A stretch of 64,000 nt of DNA. It comes from Curtobacterium sp. VKM Ac-1376. GTDB lineage: Bacteria > Actinomycetota > Actinomycetes > Actinomycetales > Microbacteriaceae. A program made the translations under genes and the position numbers. The notes under the pieces are model-generated. The model was not told where the DNA came from, ran no database searches, and saw only the letters and a program-made list of their open reading frames with translations. Positions 17,108-25,608 of this stretch are shown piece by piece. The stretch covers positions 107,616-171,615 of the forward strand of contig NZ_JADKRV010000007.1 of assembly GCF_015351025.1 (NCBI RefSeq), in the 5' to 3' direction. Each line of letters opens with the position of its first letter. Within the stretch, counting starts at the first letter, position 1.

Positions 17108-18031
17108 TCAGCCCTGGTGGGCTCCGTCCTGCGCCTTGGCGAGCGCCGGCATCAGGGCGCTGACGTCCTGGTCGGCGTTCGACAGGACCACGATGTCGAC
17201 CCGGCGGTTCAGGGCGAGGTCCTGGTCCGTGCCGCCCTTCGCGAGTGGGCGGCTCGAGCCGAACCCGACGCTCTGCACGTGGTCGCTCGGCATCCCACCC
17301 CGCTCGACCAGGTCTCGGAGCACGCCGGTCGCCCGCGCGGCGCTGAGTTCCCAGTTCGTGGCGTACGGCGCCGTCGAGTTCCGCTGGTCCGCGTGGCCCT
17401 CGACGCTGACGTCGTGAGCGGAGGTCTTGAGCACCGGCGCGATCGCGTCCATGATCGACCGCGCCTGGTCGGACAGGTCGGCGCTGTTCGTGCCGAAGTA
17501 CGTCTCACTGCCGATCAACCGGACGATCAGTCCGCGGGCGTCGACCGTGAACTGCACGTTGGCGGTCTGGCCCGCCTTCGCCAGGTTCTTCTTGATGGCG
17601 CTCTCGATCGCGGTGAGGTCGTCCAGCTCCTTCTCCGCTTCGGCGACGTCCTGCTTCGTCGCGGTCACCGGCACCACGGTCGACGCCGGGTCGACGTTCG
17701 TGTCCTCTGCGCCCGACGACGCGGTGGAGTGATCGGCCTGCGACTCGTCCGTCGAGTAGCCGGAGCCGTCCTCGACCTGGTCCTTCGTGACCACCGTGCC
17801 GCTGGCGGTGTCGACCTTCTGGGACTCGACCTCGCCGAAGCCCGTCGCCAGGGAGTTCTTCAGCGCGATGTACTTCTCCTGGTCCACCGTCGACATCGCG
17901 AACAGCACCAGGAACATGCACATCAGGACGGTGATCATGTCCATGTACGAGGCCATCCAGCGCTCGTCGGGGTGCTCGGCGTCGTCGTGGGACTTCTTCG
18001 CGCGGCCGCGGCCTCGGGGGTTGGCGCTCAC
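17108..18031 (-). CDS. motB: flagellar stator protein MotB
   Basis: A 307-residue stator subunit: a basic cytoplasmic tail, one membrane helix (ITVLMCMFLVLFAMS) preceded by the proton-binding Asp31 in SYMDMIT, a linker, and an OmpA-like peptidoglycan-binding domain at about 160-290 (ADLSDQARSIMDAIAPVL, VEGHADQRN, SAARATGVLRDL, NRRVDIVVLS). The Asp makes proton coupling likely. It starts two bases before... the motA stop region, separated from motA by one base, and ends about 70 bases before the fliM promoter. Confidence 0.96.
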   Translation of the reverse strand: MSANPRGRGRAKKSHDDAEHPDERWMASYMDMITVLMCMFLVLFAMSTVDQEKYIALKNSLATGFGEVESQKVDTASGTVVTKDQVEDGSGYSTDESQADHSTASSGAEDTNVDPASTVVPVTATKQDVAEAEKELDDLTAIESAIKKNLAKAGQTANVQFTVDARGLIVRLIGSETYFGTNSADLSDQARSIMDAIAPVLKTSAHDVSVEGHADQRNSTAPYATNWELSAARATGVLRDLVERGGMPSDHVQSVGFGSSRPLAKGGTDQDLALNRRVDIVVLSNADQDVSALMPALAKAQDGAHQG

Positions 18032-18032
18032 G

Positions 18033-18872
18033 TCAGGCCGCCAACTGCTGCTCGTCGGCGTCGCCGCCCTTGCCCTTGCCGCTCTTCGCCGTGCCGCTCT
18101 TGCCCTTGCCGGCCGTGTCGGCGCGCGCCGCCGGAGGCACCATCGCCTTGAGCCGTTCGCCGAGCAGGCGGGGCTGGCTGCCGGCCTGGACCGCGAGCAG
18201 GCCCTCCATCAGCAGTGTCTGCCGGTCCGACTCGAGCTGCGCGAGCTTGCGGAGCTTGCCGCCGATCGGCAGCCACATGAAGTTCGCCGTCAGCAGGCCC
18301 CACAGGGTGGCGACGAACGCGCTCGCGATGAGCGGACCGAGCTCGTCCGGCTTGCCGAGGTTCGCGAGCACGTGGGTGAGTGACACAACGGTGCCGATGA
18401 TGCCGACGGTCGGGGCGAACCCGCCGAGGCCCATGAAGAAGGCGCTCGCGCTCCGCATCGGGGAAGCGTTCGACTCGATCTCGTCCTCGAGCAGGATCCG
18501 CAACTCGTCGCCGTCGGTGCCGTCCGCGATGTTCTGCAGCGCCTTCTTCATGAACGGGTCGTCGTGCTTGTCGGCCTCCTGCTCGAGGGCGAGCAGGCCG
18601 TTGGCCCGAGCGGTCTCAGCGAGCCCCACGACGTCGTCGATGACCGACTGCGGCGGCGTGACCTTGCCGGTGAACGCCTTCGACACCGCCGTGAAGCTCG
18701 CGATGGCGTCCTTCAGGGTCGTGCTCGCGATGCCGCAGCCGATGGTGGCGCCGAACACGAGCAGCATCGGAGCGGGCAGGAACAGGCCGCCGAGCTCGAC
18801 GTGCTCCATCTGCACCATGCCGAAGAGCGCGCCGAAGGCGAGCAGGATGCCGACGATCGTCGCGATGTCCAC
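18033..18872 (-). CDS. motA: flagellar stator protein MotA
   Basis: A 279-residue MotA with four membrane segments (TIVGILLAFGALFGMV, PMLLVFGATIGCGIAS, FAPTVGIIGTVVSLTHVL, LIASAFVATLWGLLTANF) and the conserved PTVGIIGTVVSL and ATLWGLLTAN motifs. The C-terminal 35 residues are a Lys/Gly-rich tail. GTG at 18872 is chosen because GGGGGG lies eight bases upstream and because it follows the flbD stop by one base; a longer frame upstream overlaps flbD. It forms the stator with MotB. Confidence 0.95.
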   Translation of the reverse strand: MDIATIVGILLAFGALFGMVQMEHVELGGLFLPAPMLLVFGATIGCGIASTTLKDAIASFTAVSKAFTGKVTPPQSVIDDVVGLAETARANGLLALEQEADKHDDPFMKKALQNIADGTDGDELRILLEDEIESNASPMRSASAFFMGLGGFAPTVGIIGTVVSLTHVLANLGKPDELGPLIASAFVATLWGLLTANFMWLPIGGKLRKLAQLESDRQTLLMEGLLAVQAGSQPRLLGERLKAMVPPAARADTAGKGKSGTAKSGKGKGGDADEQQLAA

Positions 18873-18873
18873 G

Positions 18874-19176
18874 TCAGCGCCCCCCGTCCTGCGCGCGGCC
18901 GTGCTGCGGGGTGCGGAGGGCGGCGACCGGGGCGAGCGTCGGCTGCGGGCCCGTGCTCGTGCTCGAACGGGGGGCTGCGTCGGTGCCGTATGCCATGCCG
19001 ACGATGCGGGCACGGTACGCGGCGATGAGGTCGATCACGTCGGCCATCGATTCCCGCACGATGTACTTCGCGCCGTCGACCATGATGAGCGTCGTGTCCG
19101 GCGTCTCCTGGATCCGCTCCACGAGATCGGGGTTGACAGCGAATCCGCTGCCGTTGAGTCGTGTGACGACGATCAT
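18874..19176 (-). CDS. flbD: flagellar protein FlbD
   Basis: A 100-residue FlbD. The first 60 residues carry the small conserved domain (MIVVTRLNGSGFAVNPDLVE, TLIMVDGAKYIVRESMADVI) and the rest is a Gly/Thr/Pro-rich tail. In Gram-positive clusters flbD sits between flgE and motA, and its role is not well defined. ATG at 19176 follows an AGGAC sequence. Here it opens its own operon (flbD-motA-motB) with a flagellar-type promoter and a GGA-loop hairpin in the leader. Confidence 0.9.
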   Translation of the reverse strand: MIVVTRLNGSGFAVNPDLVERIQETPDTTLIMVDGAKYIVRESMADVIDLIAAYRARIVGMAYGTDAAPRSSTSTGPQPTLAPVAALRTPQHGRAQDGGR

Positions 19177-19227
19177 GGCCCGTCCTGGTTGTCGATCGTC
19201 CCGCCGCCGTCCGTGGGGCAGGATGCG

Positions 19228-19243
19228 GGCCCGTCCGTGGGCC
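19228..19243 (-). promoter_or_regulatory. CsrA-type hairpin in the flbD-motAB leader
   Basis: The transcript reads GGCCC-ACGGAC-GGGCC: a perfect five-base-pair stem presenting the hexaloop ACGGAC, which fits the CsrA recognition loop ANGGAN. It begins 11-12 bases after the -10 element. A second ACGGAC (19209-19214) with a two-base stem lies downstream, still within the leader. Confidence 0.7.
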
Positions 19244-19254
19244 TGCACCGGGGA

Positions 19255-19282
19255 CTATCGGCGGGTGCGGTGGTGGCGTTAG
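19255..19282 (-). promoter_or_regulatory. flagellar-type promoter upstream of flbD
   Basis: On the minus strand CTAACG (19277-19282) is followed after 15 bases by CCGATAG (19255-19261). This is the best match to the five-member promoter family in this cluster and resembles the sigma-28 consensus (TAA...CCGATA). Transcription would give a leader of roughly 75 bases before flbD. Confidence 0.65.
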
Positions 19283-19433
19283 CGGGGAACGGCCCCGACG
19301 CAACGCGATCGTGCGGCGCAGGCTGACCGATCCCTGAGCGACTTCGTCCCCCGAATTCTCAACTGTGACGTATTCGAGACCTCTGAAGACGTAACCGGTG
19401 GCGATCCTCCACTGCTTTATCTCATGAGCGTGT

Positions 19434-19439
19434 TAGCGT
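19434..19439 (+). promoter_or_regulatory. possible -10 box for a leaderless HTH-MurA transcript
   Basis: TAGCGT fits the actinobacterial TANNNT -10 pattern and sits seven bases before the ATG at 19447, the spacing of leaderless mRNAs. No ribosome binding site precedes that ATG. The 100 bases upstream are less G+C-rich than average. The -35 is not clear. Confidence 0.35.
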
Positions 19440-19446
19440 GGCGCCC

Positions 19447-21015
19447 ATGTCCGACACCACCACCGTCGTCTCGCCGGCCACTCCGGCGACCGCAGCACCC
19501 CTCCGTGAGGTCGGCGCCCTGATCCGGGGCGCCCGCAAGGGCCGCAGCATGACCCAGGCCCAGCTCGCCGAACGCGTCGGCACCAGCCAGAGCGCGATCA
19601 ACCGCATCGAGCAGGGCGGGCAGAACCTGTCCCTCGAGATGCTCACCCGCATCAGCGACGCCCTCGATCAGCAGATCGTCTCCATCGGCGGCGCGCCGCA
19701 GCGTGCCCACCTCCGTGTTCAGGGCGGCCGGAAGCTCAGCGGTTCCATCGCGGTGAACTCCAGCAAGAACGCCGCCGTGGCGCTGCTCTGTGCGTCGCTG
19801 CTGAACCGCGGCGTCACCCGCCTGCACCGGGTCGCCCGGATCGTCGAGGTCGACCGCATCATCGACGTGCTCCGCAGCCTCGGCGCGAGCGTCACCTGGT
19901 CCGAGGACGGCGAGACCCTCGAGATCGTCGCCCCCGACGACCTGCGCCTCGACGCCATTGACGCCGACGCCGCCCGCCGAACCCGCAGCGTCCTGATGTT
20001 CCTCGGTCCGCTGAGCGGCCGGTACGAGTCCTTCCGCCTGCCCTACGCCGGTGGCTGCGACCTCGGCACCCGAACCGTCGAGCCGCACCTCATCGCGCTG
20101 CGCCCGTTCGGCGTGGACGTCGAGGCGACCTCCGGCTGGTACGAGGTCGACGTCGCGAACCAGGCCGTCCCGACCAAGTCGGTCGTCCTGACCGAGCGTG
20201 GTGACACCGTGACCGAGAACGCGATCCTGGCCGCTGCGGCCCGCGACGGCGAGACCGTCATCCGCAACGCCAGCCCCAACTACATGGTGCAGGACCTCTG
20301 CTTCTTCCTCGAGCTGCTCGGCGTTCGGATCGAGGGCATCGGCACCACCACGCTCCGCATCACCGGCAAGAGCCGCATCGACGAGGTCGTGGACTACTGG
20401 CCCAGCGAGGACCCGGTCGAGGCGATGAGCCTGCTGACCGCTGGCATCGTCACGGCGTCCACGCTCACCGTCACCCGTGCGCCGATCGAGTTCCTGGAGA
20501 TCGAGCTCGCCACCCTGGCCGAGATGGGCCTGCGGTTCGACGTCAGCGACGAGTACGCCGCCGCCAACGGCCGCACCCGGCTCGTCGACATCACGGTGCA
20601 CCCGTCCGAGCTGCACGCACCGATCGACAAGATCCACGCGATGCCGTTCCCGGGTCTGAACATCGACAACCTGCCGTTCTTCGTCGTGATCGCCGCCATG
20701 GCCGAGGGCACCACGCTCGTGCACGACTGGGTCTACGAGGGCCGGGCGATCCACCTGCTCGACCTCACCCGACTCGGTGCGAGCGTCACGCTGCGCGACC
20801 CGCACCGCCTCGACGTCACCGGCCCGACGCACTTCTCCGGCGCGGAGATCAGCTGCCCGCCGGCACTGCGTCCCGCCGTGGTCATCCTGCTGGCGATGCT
20901 CGCGGCGAAGGGCGAGAGCGTCCTGCGGAACGTCGGCATCATCGCCCGCGGCTACGAGCAGCTGCAGGAGCGCCTCAACTCGCTCGGTGCGTCCATCGAG
21001 ACGTTCCACGACTGA
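19447..21015 (+). CDS. XRE helix-turn-helix fused to MurA-like enolpyruvyl transferase
   Basis: A 522-residue fusion. Residues 20-75 are an XRE/Cro helix-turn-helix (GARKGRSMTQAQLAERVG, SQSAINRIEQGG, SLEMLTRISDALD). From about 85 on it is an EPSP-synthase fold of the MurA type (UDP-GlcNAc 1-carboxyvinyltransferase). Catalytic landmarks remain: Lys107-Asn108 in NSSKNAAV, and Cys204 in AGGCDLGTRTV at the place of the PEP-reactive Cys115 of E. coli MurA. The standard PGGC and SGAKN motifs are altered. It may be a peptidoglycan enzyme with its own DNA-binding domain, or a regulator that senses a precursor. A strong terminator follows. Confidence 0.85.
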   Translation: MSDTTTVVSPATPATAAPLREVGALIRGARKGRSMTQAQLAERVGTSQSAINRIEQGGQNLSLEMLTRISDALDQQIVSIGGAPQRAHLRVQGGRKLSGSIAVNSSKNAAVALLCASLLNRGVTRLHRVARIVEVDRIIDVLRSLGASVTWSEDGETLEIVAPDDLRLDAIDADAARRTRSVLMFLGPLSGRYESFRLPYAGGCDLGTRTVEPHLIALRPFGVDVEATSGWYEVDVANQAVPTKSVVLTERGDTVTENAILAAAARDGETVIRNASPNYMVQDLCFFLELLGVRIEGIGTTTLRITGKSRIDEVVDYWPSEDPVEAMSLLTAGIVTASTLTVTRAPIEFLEIELATLAEMGLRFDVSDEYAAANGRTRLVDITVHPSELHAPIDKIHAMPFPGLNIDNLPFFVVIAAMAEGTTLVHDWVYEGRAIHLLDLTRLGASVTLRDPHRLDVTGPTHFSGAEISCPPALRPAVVILLAMLAAKGESVLRNVGIIARGYEQLQERLNSLGASIETFHD

Positions 21016-21411
21016 CGCGACAACTCACCCGCGCGGCCTGACGGCCCGTCCCCGCAAGTGGGGACGGGCCGTCACCCGTTCTGCGGAGTCCCCACGGGCC
21101 TCCAGGCCGATGCCCAGGAGCGCTCCATGGGTCGCCCGGCCCGACCGTGCTCGATGGGGGATGGCCACGAGATCGCTCCTGACCGTCCCCCTGCTCATCA
21201 CGGTCGCCGCCGCAGCAGTGGCGTGGGCCGTGCTCGGGGGGTCGTCCCTGCCGTGGCGGGCGTGGTGGCGGCGGGTGGTGCGGCGGCCGCGCGCGGTGTG
21301 ATCCGGCGGGTGGTGCGGCGCGTCATGCGCTGTGGTGCGGCGTGCCGTGCGGCTGTTCTGGAAGGATCCATCGTGGATCGGCGTTGACTGGCGGGTCGGA
21401 CGACGATCGGA
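21016..21411 (+). other. intergenic region with a terminator and a doubtful mini-ORF
   Basis: After the terminator at 21039-21074 this stretch holds only a possible 46-codon frame at 21161-21301 (MATRSLLTVPLLITVAAAAV then a Trp/Arg-rich tail), which would make one membrane helix. GGGGG directly abuts its ATG, too close for a good ribosome site, so I do not call it a gene. A TTGACT at 21384-21389 could be a -35 for the antiporter gene; no clear -10 follows. Confidence 0.4.
21039..21074 (+). terminator. terminator after the HTH-MurA gene
   Basis: A perfect 15-bp stem, TGACGGCCCGTCCCC (21039-21053) and GGGGACGGGCCGTCA (21060-21074), with a six-base loop, starts 24 bases after the stop codon. 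No long T-run follows, as is usual in high-G+C genomes. Confidence 0.8.
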
Positions 21412-23019
21412 GTGCACGTGCTGGGACCGGAACTGGTGGTCGTGCTCGGCCTCGCCATCGCGCTGACGGCGGCCGTCGCCGACCGCATCCGGATCGCACC
21501 ACCCGTGCTGCTGCTGGTGTTCGGCGCCCTGCTCGGGCTCGTGCCGGAGTTCGCGAACGTCGAGCTCCCCGCCGAGGCCGTGCTGCTGCTGTTCCTGCCG
21601 GCGCTGCTGTACTGGGAGAGCCTGACGACGTCGCTTCGTGAGATCCGCAAGAACCTGCGCGGCATCGTCCTGATGGGCACCCTGCTCGTCGTGGTCACCG
21701 CCGGTGCGGTCGCCGTCCTGCTGCACCTGCTCGGCATGCCGTGGGGGCCGGCGTGGGTGCTCGGCGCCGCGGTGGCCCCGACCGACGCGACCGCGGTCGG
21801 CGTGCTCACGAAGATGCTGCCCCGACGGAACGTCACGGTGCTCCGCGCCGAGAGCCTGGTGAACGACGGCACGACCCTGGTGGTCTACGGCATCGCCGTC
21901 GCCGTGACCGTCGGCACGCAGGAGCTGACGTTCTGGGGCGTGTCGGGGATGCTCGCGCTCTCGTACATCGGTGGGATCGCGGCCGGGCTCGCCGCCGCCT
22001 GGATCGGCACGATGGTGCTGCGGCGCGTCGACACCGTCGTGCTCGAGAACCTCGTCACCCTGCTCGTGCCGTTCGCCGGGTTCCTCGCCGCCGAGGCGAT
22101 CGGAGCCTCCGGCGTGCTCGCGGTCGTGGCGGCGGGCATCGTCGTCAGCCAGGTCGGTCCGAAGCTCGACCGCGCCGAGACCCGGCAGCAGGTGCGCGCG
22201 TTCTGGTCGTTCCTGACATTCCTGCTCAACGGCGCACTGTTCGTGCTGGTCGGCATCGAGGCGATGGTCGCCGCCCGCGCGCTCGACCCCGCCGACCTGC
22301 TGCGCGGGACCGGGATCGTCTTCGCGGTCGCGGTGCTGCTCGTGCTCGTGCGCTTCGCGTTCCTGAACGCCGCAGGCGGGACCATCTGGCTCGTCACGCG
22401 ACGCACCGGTGGAGAACCGCGCGAGGGGCACCGCGACCGGCTCGTCAGCGGGTTCGCCGGGTTCCGGGGCGCGGTGTCGCTCGCCATGGCCGTCGCCGTG
22501 CCGCGCACCCTCGAGTCCGGCGGTGCCTTCCCCGAGCGCGATCTCATCGTCTTCGTCACCGCCGGGGTGGTCATCGTCACGATCGTCGGGCAGGCGCTCG
22601 TGCTGCCGGCGGTCCTTCGTCGCGCCGCGCTGCCCGAGGACGAGTCCGTCAGCGAGGAACGCCGCTACGCCGAGCGCACCGCGATCGAGGAAGCCCTCGA
22701 TGCGCTGCCCCGTCTCGCACGGTCGACCGGGGCGGATCGCGCCACCGTCGATCGGCTGCGGAAGGACTACGAAGCGCACCTCGACGTGATCGAGGCCCGC
22801 GAAGGCGACGATGACGACCACCCCGCGCTGCAGCGGCACGACAACGCGGTCGCCCTCGAGCTCGCACTCGTCCAGCACAAGGCGAGGACCCTGTTGCGCC
22901 TGCGCGACGCCGACGAGATCGACGACCTGGTACTGCGCCAGGTGCGCGCCGGGTACGACGCGGAAGAGGCGCGGCTGGACGGCATCGAATCGGTGGCGTC
23001 ACCGCCCACGTCGTCGTAG
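21412..23019 (+). CDS. CPA1-family Na+/H+ antiporter (NhaP-like)
   Basis: A 535-residue cation:proton antiporter. About twelve hydrophobic segments are visible. Family landmarks are the FLPALLYWESL segment, the ion-site region GAAVAPTDATAVGVL (with the Thr-Asp pair typical of NhaP/NHE), the following AESLVNDGTTLVVYGI motif, and GFRGAVSLAMAVAVP near the end of the membrane part. The last 120 residues are a soluble, charged tail (ALPRLARSTGADRATVDRLR, split in the source by coil), similar to bacterial NhaP-type exchangers. It should exchange Na+ or K+ for protons at the cytoplasmic membrane. The start is GTG at 21412 or 21418. Confidence 0.92.
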   Translation: MHVLGPELVVVLGLAIALTAAVADRIRIAPPVLLLVFGALLGLVPEFANVELPAEAVLLLFLPALLYWESLTTSLREIRKNLRGIVLMGTLLVVVTAGAVAVLLHLLGMPWGPAWVLGAAVAPTDATAVGVLTKMLPRRNVTVLRAESLVNDGTTLVVYGIAVAVTVGTQELTFWGVSGMLALSYIGGIAAGLAAAWIGTMVLRRVDTVVLENLVTLLVPFAGFLAAEAIGASGVLAVVAAGIVVSQVGPKLDRAETRQQVRAFWSFLTFLLNGALFVLVGIEAMVAARALDPADLLRGTGIVFAVAVLLVLVRFAFLNAAGGTIWLVTRRTGGEPREGHRDRLVSGFAGFRGAVSLAMAVAVPRTLESGGAFPERDLIVFVTAGVVIVTIVGQALVLPAVLRRAALPEDESVSEERRYAERTAIEEALDALPRLARSTGADRATVDRLRKDYEAHLDVIEAREGDDDDHPALQRHDNAVALELALVQHKARTLLRLRDADEIDDLVLRQVRAGYDAEEARLDGIESVASPPTSS

Positions 23020-23026
23020 GGCGATT

Positions 23027-23059
23027 CCGGGCACGCCTGGTCGAAGCGGGCGTGCCCGG
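23027..23059 (+). terminator. terminator after the antiporter gene
   Basis: An 11-bp perfect stem, CCGGGCACGCC (23027-23037) with GGCGTGCCCGG (23049-23059), begins eight bases after the antiporter stop. Confidence 0.6.
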
Positions 23060-23144
23060 TGTGTAGTCCCGACCAGGTACGCCCGTTTCCCGTCCCCATC
23101 GCACCGGGAACGCTAGCCTGGCCGCAGTGATCCTCCGTCTCTCT

Positions 23145-23740
23145 CGGTGACGCACTGGTCACCCAGCACCACCGGTCCGCCCTGCGCGCGGACTGCGGCA
23201 ACTGCTTCGCGCTCTGCTGCACCGCCTTCGGGTTCCAGCGCTCCGCCGACTTCCCGATCGACAAACCAGCCGGCACCCCGTGCGCCAACCTGGCTGACGA
23301 CCTCTCCTGCACCATCCACCAGGCGCTGCGGCCGCGGGGGTTCCGGGGCTGCACCGTCTTCGACTGCTCCGGTGCTGGCCAGTTCGTGTCCCAGACCCTC
23401 TACGACGGCGTCAGAGCGCCGAGGTGCGGGGCCGGTACCGTGCCGGTGCGGATGACGCTCCAGACGGCCTGCTGTGAGCGGGGGCGGACCTCGCCGGTCG
23501 CGACCTCCGGGCGCGGTCGCTCCGCGGGGCCGACCTGCGGGAGCCACGGTGGTCGCTGCGGACCTGCGCGGCGTCGACCTGTCCGGCGTCGACCTGCTCG
23601 GCGCCGACCTCCGGGATGCACGGGTCGACGGAGCGGACCTCTCCACGGCGGCGTTCCTCACGCAGGCGCAGGTGAACGCGGCACGCGGGGACTCCGCCAC
23701 TGGGCTGCCCGACGGGATCGACCGGCCGTCACACTGGTTG
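23145..23740 (+). pseudogene. decayed pentapeptide-repeat protein gene
   Basis: Three pieces of one protein family lie in order but in three frames. First, about 23145-23411: LRADCGNCFALCC, DKPAGTPCANL, CTIHQALRPRGFRGCTVFDC, GAGQFVSQT, a Cys-rich N-terminal domain known from actinobacterial pentapeptide-repeat proteins. Second, about 23478-23546: AGADLAGRDLRARSLRGADL. Third, about 23549-23740: ADLRGVDLSGVDLLGADLRD and the typical end LTQAQVNAARGD...LPDGIDRPSHW. The roughly 80-residue middle is missing, the reading frame shifts twice, and a TGA with no good start follows upstream. Clearly a relic. Confidence 0.8.
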
Positions 23741-23796
23741 TCGACGGTGGCCCCGGTCTCGCCAGCGGCACCGCGCTCGGACCGCGGGTCGATCGC

Positions 23797-24744
23797 TCAG
23801 GACCGCGCGTCGAACCGTCGGCGGTAGCTCGAGGGTGTGCTGCCGAACGCCACGGCGAAGTTCTGCCGCAGCGTGACCGGGTTGCCGAACCCACACGCTG
23901 CGGCGATCCGGTCGACGGGCAGGTCGGTGGTCTCGAGCAGCCGACGGGCCTCGTCGAGACGGCGACTCCGCACCCAGGCCGCCGGAGTGGTGCCGGTCGA
24001 CACCTTGAATGCCCGGACGAAGCTGCGGCGGCTCATGTGGGCCGCCGCAGCGAGTCGGTCGACGCCGAGCTCCTCGCCCAGGTGTTCCACCGCCCAGGCC
24101 GATGCCGTCGCCACCGGGTCGTCGCCCCGACGCTGCACGACCGGCCGCTCGATGTACTGGGCCTGCCCGCCTTCACGGTGCGGCGCGACGACCAGGCTCC
24201 GCGCGACCCGGTTCGCCGCCTCGGCGCCCAGCCGTGTCCGCACGACGTGCAGGCACGCGTCCAGTCCGGACGCCGTGCCCGCCGAGGTCAGCACGTCGCC
24301 GTGGTCGACGTAGAGCACGTCGGCGTCCACGCTGACGTCGGGGTGTGCGGCGGCGAGCCGGTCGACCTCGCGCCAGTGCGTCACGGCGCTGCGTCCCGCG
24401 AGGGGCCCGGCACCGGCCACCGCGATCGACCCGAGGCACAACCCGACCACCACCGAGCCGCGGGCATGCGCAGCGACGACCGCCTGCTCGGTCGGTGTCG
24501 GCAGTCGGGTGCCGTCGTCGGTCCAGGACGGCACCACGACCAGGTCGGCGTCGGTCGCTGCATCGAGCCCCCGCACCGGGCCGAGTGTCAGCCCCTCGGC
24601 GGACCGGACCGAGCCGGGCTCGTCGGAGAAGACGACGGTCTCCCATTCGGCGAGCCCGAGACGGGTGACCTCGTCGAACACCATCTGCGGGACCGACAGG
24701 TGGAACATCGTGATGCCGTCGAAGGCGTAGATCGCGATCCGCAC
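23797..24744 (-). CDS. GlxA-type AraC-family transcriptional regulator
   Basis: A 315-residue regulator with an N-terminal DJ-1/PfpI (GATase1-like) domain at 1-165 and a C-terminal AraC helix-turn-helix pair at about 215-312 (LGVDRLAAAAHMSRRSFVRA, TTPAAWVRSRRLDEARRLLE, VDRIAAACGFGNPVTLRQNF). The segment VVVGLCLGSIAVAGAG keeps the Cys of the nucleophile elbow, which serves as a ligand pocket in GlxA-like regulators. GTG at 24744 follows GGAGGAG. It is divergent from the isochorismatase-fold gene 115 bp away, which is therefore its likely target. Confidence 0.9.
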   Translation of the reverse strand: MRIAIYAFDGITMFHLSVPQMVFDEVTRLGLAEWETVVFSDEPGSVRSAEGLTLGPVRGLDAATDADLVVVPSWTDDGTRLPTPTEQAVVAAHARGSVVVGLCLGSIAVAGAGPLAGRSAVTHWREVDRLAAAHPDVSVDADVLYVDHGDVLTSAGTASGLDACLHVVRTRLGAEAANRVARSLVVAPHREGGQAQYIERPVVQRRGDDPVATASAWAVEHLGEELGVDRLAAAAHMSRRSFVRAFKVSTGTTPAAWVRSRRLDEARRLLETTDLPVDRIAAACGFGNPVTLRQNFAVAFGSTPSSYRRRFDARS

Positions 24745-24784
24745 GCAGGACTCCTCCGGTTTGGCCTGGATCCATCGTACCGGC

Positions 24785-24831
24785 GCACGCGTGCCAATCG
24801 CATCGGGGGCATCGACGGACGACGATCGTCG
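24785..24831. promoter_or_regulatory. palindromes in the glxA-type / hydrolase divergent region
   Basis: Two perfect short palindromes lie between the divergent start codons: GCACGCGTGC (24785-24794) and CGACGATCGTCG (24820-24831). The second ends 28 bases before the hydrolase start and could be an operator. No further support. Confidence 0.35.
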
Positions 24832-24859
24832 AGTACGCCCACCGACCCAAGGAGCTCCC

Positions 24860-25498
24860 GTGTCCGATCCCCAGCGCGCCCTCGTCCTCGTCGACATCCA
24901 GCTGGAGTACTTCAGCGGTCCGCTCGAGGTCCGCTTCCCGCCGGTCGACCACTCGCTCGCGCAGATCACGACCGCGATCGACGCAGCGACGGCCGCCGGC
25001 GCGCCGATCGTCGTCGTCCAGCACTCCGCCGGCGACGCAGCGCCGGTCTTCAACCCGACCACCGAGGCCTTCGCGCTGCACCCCGAGATCGAACGGCGAC
25101 GAACGGCGGCGTGGAAGCACATCACGAAGCAGTACAGCTCCGTCTTCGCCGACACCGACCTGCTCCCCTGGCTGCGCGAGCGGTCCGTCGACACCGTGAC
25201 CCTGGTCGGCTACATGACGAACAACTGCATCATCGTCTCGGCGGCCGAGGCGGAGGCCCTCGGCGTCGCGATCGAGGTGCTGTCCGACGCCACCGGAGCG
25301 ATCAACATCGTCAACGCCGGTGGCGCCGTGGACGCCGAGACCGTGCACCGCACCCTGATGGCGGTGCTCCAGTCGAACCTCGCCGCGGTCACCCCCACGG
25401 CCGAGTGGGCATCGGCACTCACCGCCGGCGTGACGGTCGCGAAGGATGCGCTGCCGACGTCCGCGGTCGCGGGTGCCGAGCGGTTCCCGACGAACTGA
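24860..25498 (+). CDS. isochorismatase-fold cysteine hydrolase
   Basis: A 212-residue member of the isochorismatase-like hydrolase superfamily (nicotinamidase, N-carbamoylsarcosine amidase and relatives). The catalytic set is present: Asp12 in LVLVDIQLEY, a Lys in AWKHITKQY (Lys86 or Lys90), and the nucleophile Cys123 in GYMTNNCIIVSA. The exact substrate cannot be read from sequence. GTG at 24860 follows AAGGAG by six bases; the frame extends upstream but without a ribosome site. It is divergent from the GlxA-type regulator and 110 bp upstream of a cupin gene, suggesting a small regulated catabolic unit. Confidence 0.9.
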   Translation: MSDPQRALVLVDIQLEYFSGPLEVRFPPVDHSLAQITTAIDAATAAGAPIVVVQHSAGDAAPVFNPTTEAFALHPEIERRRTAAWKHITKQYSSVFADTDLLPWLRERSVDTVTLVGYMTNNCIIVSAAEAEALGVAIEVLSDATGAINIVNAGGAVDAETVHRTLMAVLQSNLAAVTPTAEWASALTAGVTVAKDALPTSAVAGAERFPTN

Positions 25499-25608
25499 GC
25501 GCGCCCGGTCGATCGTCCCCGTCCACGTCACACGGACCGCGGCGGTCGCACCTTGCGAAGCCAGCAACCGCCTCCGGCGCACGCTGGAGCGGACCGCGAG
25601 GAGCACCC

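Noticed and set aside
21161..21301. A 46-codon frame with a hydrophobic helix
   Set aside because: The G-run directly abuts its ATG, giving no usable ribosome spacing, and its tail is Arg/Trp-rich shadow-like sequence; kept only as a remark.
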